DNA of 34,369 bases from an uncultured Bacilli bacterium (lineage in GTDB: Bacteria; Bacillota_I; Bacilli_A; RF39; UBA660). Below, one piece after another: positions 31,784-34,369 of this stretch (position 1 is its first letter; every line of letters begins with the position of its first letter). Under the pieces are notes generated by a model. That model did no database searches, had not been told where the DNA came from, and saw nothing but the letters and a program-made list of their open reading frames with translations. Location of the stretch: positions 1 through 34,369 of the forward strand of contig CATNCE010000016.1 in the NCBI GenBank assembly GCA_950097225.1. The letters are read 5' to 3'. Made by a program: the position numbers and the translations under genes.

Positions 31784-33874
31784 CTAATTGAAGTCAAAAA
31801 CTATTTTTTCTTTATCTAATTTTAATTTTGCATCAAATGATTTCCCACTTTTAGATGTAAATCCTTCAATTTTAGAAGTAAGCCCTTCTTTAAGCAGGAG
31901 CTCTGCATTGCTCTTAGATATGACGCGTCCACAGATTAGAGTATTAATTTTAAATTTACATTCTTTATAATTTTTACAGCCATATGCATAACGGTTTTTT
32001 ATTACATCAGAACCGCATAACGGGCATTTGCCAATGATATCTCCATAAAAACCGATGTTAGTATCTTTTTCTAATGGAACATCTTTTTTGGTAAATACTT
32101 CCCTTATTTCGTCACATGCAAGTTTTACTGAGTCTTCAATGGTAAGTTCGGAGCGATAAACTTTCTTTAAAGCCTTACCTAGTTCACTCGTTTTGTATTT
32201 ATCCATGGATATCTCCATCTGCATTAAGGATTTAATTAAAAATTCGCCATTTGGTAGGATAGTATAAACGTCTTTTTTTAATGAGATGTATTCTGATTTG
32301 CGAGCATTATCAATAATACCTGTACGAGTGGCTTCAGTTCCTAATTCTAAACCTTCAAATATTGCCTTATAATCCTCGGTATCATCGTCATCATCATTCA
32401 TTTCTTTTTTGTCGTCTTTAAATGGATTTTTTAAATAGTTATTTAGAGTTTCGATGGTGTAATGTTTAGGAGGAGTAGACTCTTTCTCTTTGGGTTTAAA
32501 ATCGATTTTTACTTCATCACCAATATTTAGCTTTGGCAAGATTTTGTCTTTGGTTGATGTTTCATCATATTTAGTCCACCCAGGGATAAGTATGATACTG
32601 CCTTTTAAATTAAATTCTTCATATTTTCCTACTGATATTTTGATCTCCGTTTTTTCGATTTCACACTCTTCTGCACAGAAAACTGCGATAAAGCGCTTAA
32701 AGACGGTTTGATAAACTAAGAATTCTTCTTCTGTTAATTTTGATTTTTCAGGAATCTTGTAAGTTGGAGTTAAAGCCGAATGGGATTCAATCTTAGAGTC
32801 ATCAAAGATACTTTTTTTATCTTTAAACTTTATAGGATAACCTATTTTAACAATGTTATTTATTATCGTTTTTATCTTGTCTTTTTCAGCTACAGCTAAA
32901 TACTCTGAGTTGGTACGTGGATAGGTTAAATAGCCATTCTCATAAAGACGTTGAACAATATCTAGCGATTTATCCATAGCCATTTTATATTTTTTTCCTA
33001 AATAATTTTGCAATTTAGTTAAGGAATACAGCTTGGGTGGGTTCATGGTGTCTTTTTTTACTTTTTTATCAGTTACGATGGCTTTCTCTAAATTATATTT
33101 TTGACATAATTCTAAGACTTTCTTTTCTTCCTCTTTTGAAAACTTCTCTTTGCTATTTAATTCAACACTTTCGCCATTAGTTATTTCATTGCTCCATAAT
33201 CCATAGTATATTTCAGGCGTAAAATTGCGAATAGCAAGATCGCGATCGTATATTGCTTTGACAATTGGAATAATTACTCTTCCTACGCGAAGAAGAGTTC
33301 CCGTTTTTAATGAAGCATAGCGAGTTAAATTTACTCCATAAAGCCAATCGATGTAGGTTCTAGCTAGTCCTTCATTGGCTAAGTTGTCATATTCACTTTC
33401 CGATTTTAAATCTTTTAAACCACTGTTAATGGTTTCTGGAGTCTGATCAGGTAACCATAAACGCGTAAGCTTTTTTTGTGTCTTCAAAGCTTTTTCAATT
33501 ATAACACGGATTATTACTTCTCCTTCACGATCAGCATCTCCTGCATTAACAACTTCCGTTACATCATCTTGATTTACCAACTTTTCGATTAAGTTAAATT
33601 GTTTCAAAACACCTGGATCAATTTCCTTTTTAGCGTCTTTTTTTAAATTAAATTTAAATTTTTGAGGAAAACATGGTAGATTGTCGAGTTTCCATTTGTG
33701 ATCTGTAACATTATCTTCATAATCTTCTATGTCAGCCAGTGTGAAAAGATGTCCAAAAGCCCAAGAGACATAGTAGTCGTCATTAGAATAGTAGCCGTCA
33801 TTGCGCTTCATGTTACCAATTGCACTAACAATGTTGCGAGCTAAAGATGGTTTTTCGGCAATTATTAAAATCAT
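31784..33874 (-). CDS. topB: DNA topoisomerase III (type IA)
   Basis: Relaxes or decatenates DNA by single-strand passage. A 696-residue protein. The TOPRIM domain starts MILIIAEKPSLARNI and contains NAGDADREGE. The catalytic tyrosine is in NGYLTYPRTNSEYL (about residue 320). HSALTPT and LGTEATRTGIIDNARKSEYI are typical of TopB. The C-terminal zinc-ribbon motif CPLCGSDVIKNRYAYGCKNY with a further Cys (ECKF) binds nucleic acid. ATG 33872-33874 is chosen because GGAGG lies upstream; an ATG five codons earlier overlaps that site. Some type IA enzymes of this length reside on mobile elements, but nothing around it suggests one here. Confidence 0.96.
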   Translation of the reverse strand: MILIIAEKPSLARNIVSAIGNMKRNDGYYSNDDYYVSWAFGHLFTLADIEDYEDNVTDHKWKLDNLPCFPQKFKFNLKKDAKKEIDPGVLKQFNLIEKLVNQDDVTEVVNAGDADREGEVIIRVIIEKALKTQKKLTRLWLPDQTPETINSGLKDLKSESEYDNLANEGLARTYIDWLYGVNLTRYASLKTGTLLRVGRVIIPIVKAIYDRDLAIRNFTPEIYYGLWSNEITNGESVELNSKEKFSKEEEKKVLELCQKYNLEKAIVTDKKVKKDTMNPPKLYSLTKLQNYLGKKYKMAMDKSLDIVQRLYENGYLTYPRTNSEYLAVAEKDKIKTIINNIVKIGYPIKFKDKKSIFDDSKIESHSALTPTYKIPEKSKLTEEEFLVYQTVFKRFIAVFCAEECEIEKTEIKISVGKYEEFNLKGSIILIPGWTKYDETSTKDKILPKLNIGDEVKIDFKPKEKESTPPKHYTIETLNNYLKNPFKDDKKEMNDDDDDTEDYKAIFEGLELGTEATRTGIIDNARKSEYISLKKDVYTILPNGEFLIKSLMQMEISMDKYKTSELGKALKKVYRSELTIEDSVKLACDEIREVFTKKDVPLEKDTNIGFYGDIIGKCPLCGSDVIKNRYAYGCKNYKECKFKINTLICGRVISKSNAELLLKEGLTSKIEGFTSKSGKSFDAKLKLDKEKIVFDFN

Positions 33875-33898
33875 TGTTGTTACCTCCATTGTTATTTT

Positions 33899-33928
33899 AT
33901 TATAACATGTATGTTCCCAATTAGTAAA
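33899..33928 (-). promoter_or_regulatory. Promoter of topB
   Basis: TTTACT (33923-33928), 18 nt, TATAAT (33899-33904) on the minus strand, ~25 bp before the topB start. Confidence 0.7.
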
Positions 33929-33975
33929 TTAATGATAATAAATTTAATGAAGTTTAAAGGGCTATGTTTGCTTAT

Positions 33976-34369
33976 TTATATAGTTTCTCCGTTTAAGACA
34001 CCTATTGGTGTTTTTCTAATTCGTTTACTTATGTAGTAGTAATTTACTAATGATGAACATATTAGCATACTTGTGAAGGTGATGATAAATGGATATATAC
34101 TTATATTCCATTCTGCTCCTAATCTATTTAGACTCATATAGAAAAACTTTTTTATTATTATTGCTGCTATGGTGAATAGAACCAGACTTAGTATATATGA
34201 TGTTGTTGTAATAAGAGCATTATCAACCAAGTAGAAACTCCCTATTTGGTTTTTATTGTATCCTAAAGATTTAGCTAATGCTGTTGTTGATAAGTTATTT
34301 ACTATTTTCTTTTTAATGTAAGCAAGTGATACTAATAATATAGAGATTAGTGATACTCCTAATATGAAA
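33976..34369 (-). CDS. FtsX/MacB-type ABC-transporter permease, C-terminal part (5' end outside window)
   Basis: The frame is open to the window edge, so this is the C-terminal ~130 residues of a longer protein and not a small gene starting at the internal TTG. It has a transmembrane segment (GVSLISILISVLLLASAY), the cytoplasmic loop KKKIVNNLSTTALAKSLGYN that in FtsX-like permeases contacts the ATPase, two more helices (YILSLVLFTIAAIII; PFIITFTSMLICSSLVNYYY) and the hallmark end ISKRIRKTPIGVLNGE. This four-helix layout fits the FtsX/MacB permease family, whose members move lipoproteins, peptides or antibiotics, or act mechanically. The substrate is not visible here. The ATPase partner, if adjacent, is outside the window. 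Confidence 0.82.
   Translation of the reverse strand, partial: FILGVSLISILLVSLAYIKKKIVNNLSTTALAKSLGYNKNQIGSFYLVDNALITTTSYILSLVLFTIAAIIIKKFFYMSLNRLGAEWNISIYPFIITFTSMLICSSLVNYYYISKRIRKTPIGVLNGETI

Noticed and set aside
1-34369. CRISPR arrays, insertion sequences, tRNA or rRNA genes
   Set aside because: No regularly spaced repeats, no transposase frames, no cloverleaf-like sequences or rRNA-like tracts were seen on either strand.

Overview
The window is AT-rich DNA from a low-GC Gram-positive bacterium. The evidence is AGGAGG-type ribosome binding sites, sigma-A-like promoters (TTGACA/TTGTAA-N17/18-TATAAT/TAAAAT), a cdaA-cdaR pair, a SipW-type signal peptidase with a TasA-like protein, an OmpR-type two-component pair and a pyruvate formate-lyase. 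The style of the surface proteins (TasA-like N-terminus plus lectin-like C-terminus) suggests an uncultured, probably gut-associated, member of the Bacilli (RF39/Erysipelotrichia-like). That placement is an inference. Almost every gene is on the minus strand; only one gene (8485-9576) is on the plus strand.

Layout. 1-1024: truncated copy 1 of a surface protein. 1158-4053: hexose phosphomutase and gpmI. 4146-8389: a pilin-like protein, cdaR, cdaA, a small membrane protein and a DUF3048 protein. 8485-11575: small anchored or secreted proteins, including a lipoprotein with a lectin-like C-terminus and an InlB-repeat protein. 11684-13791: TasA-like protein, SipW-type signal peptidase and an associated membrane protein. 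13950-15638: a large surface protein with an FGE/C-type-lectin-like C-terminus. 15958-17980: histidine kinase and response regulator. 18047-20853: a diversity-generating-retroelement (DGR)-like cassette of surface protein copy 2, avd and reverse transcriptase. 21003-34369: yebC, argS flanked by two related unknown genes, hybrid histidine kinase, acyltransferase-like gene, pflA/pflB, a probable ~400-nt structured non-coding RNA, topB and the end of an ABC-transporter permease.

How the parts fit. The centre of the window (11-21 kb) reads as a cell-surface display locus. A SipW-type peptidase probably matures TasA-like proteins. Two large surface proteins carry C-type-lectin-like C-termini of the kind DGRs diversify, and an Avd/RT pair sits next to one of them. 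That one is duplicated about 19.8 kb away at about 95% nucleotide identity, without indels. Its extreme C-terminus is coded almost entirely with AAC asparagine codons, a template-like signature. No separate template repeat is visible in the window. The RT keeps the DGR motif IGxxxSQ and YMDD, but has Asn where the motif-A catalytic Asp should be and lacks the usual N-terminal segment. The cassette may therefore be inactive, degenerating or unusual. The other large surface gene has a 16-nt poly-A tract exactly inside its promoter spacer, which points to phase-variable expression.

The rest is housekeeping or signalling DNA. The main exception is an unrecognised structured RNA gene candidate between topB and pflB, with a consensus promoter and an intrinsic terminator.
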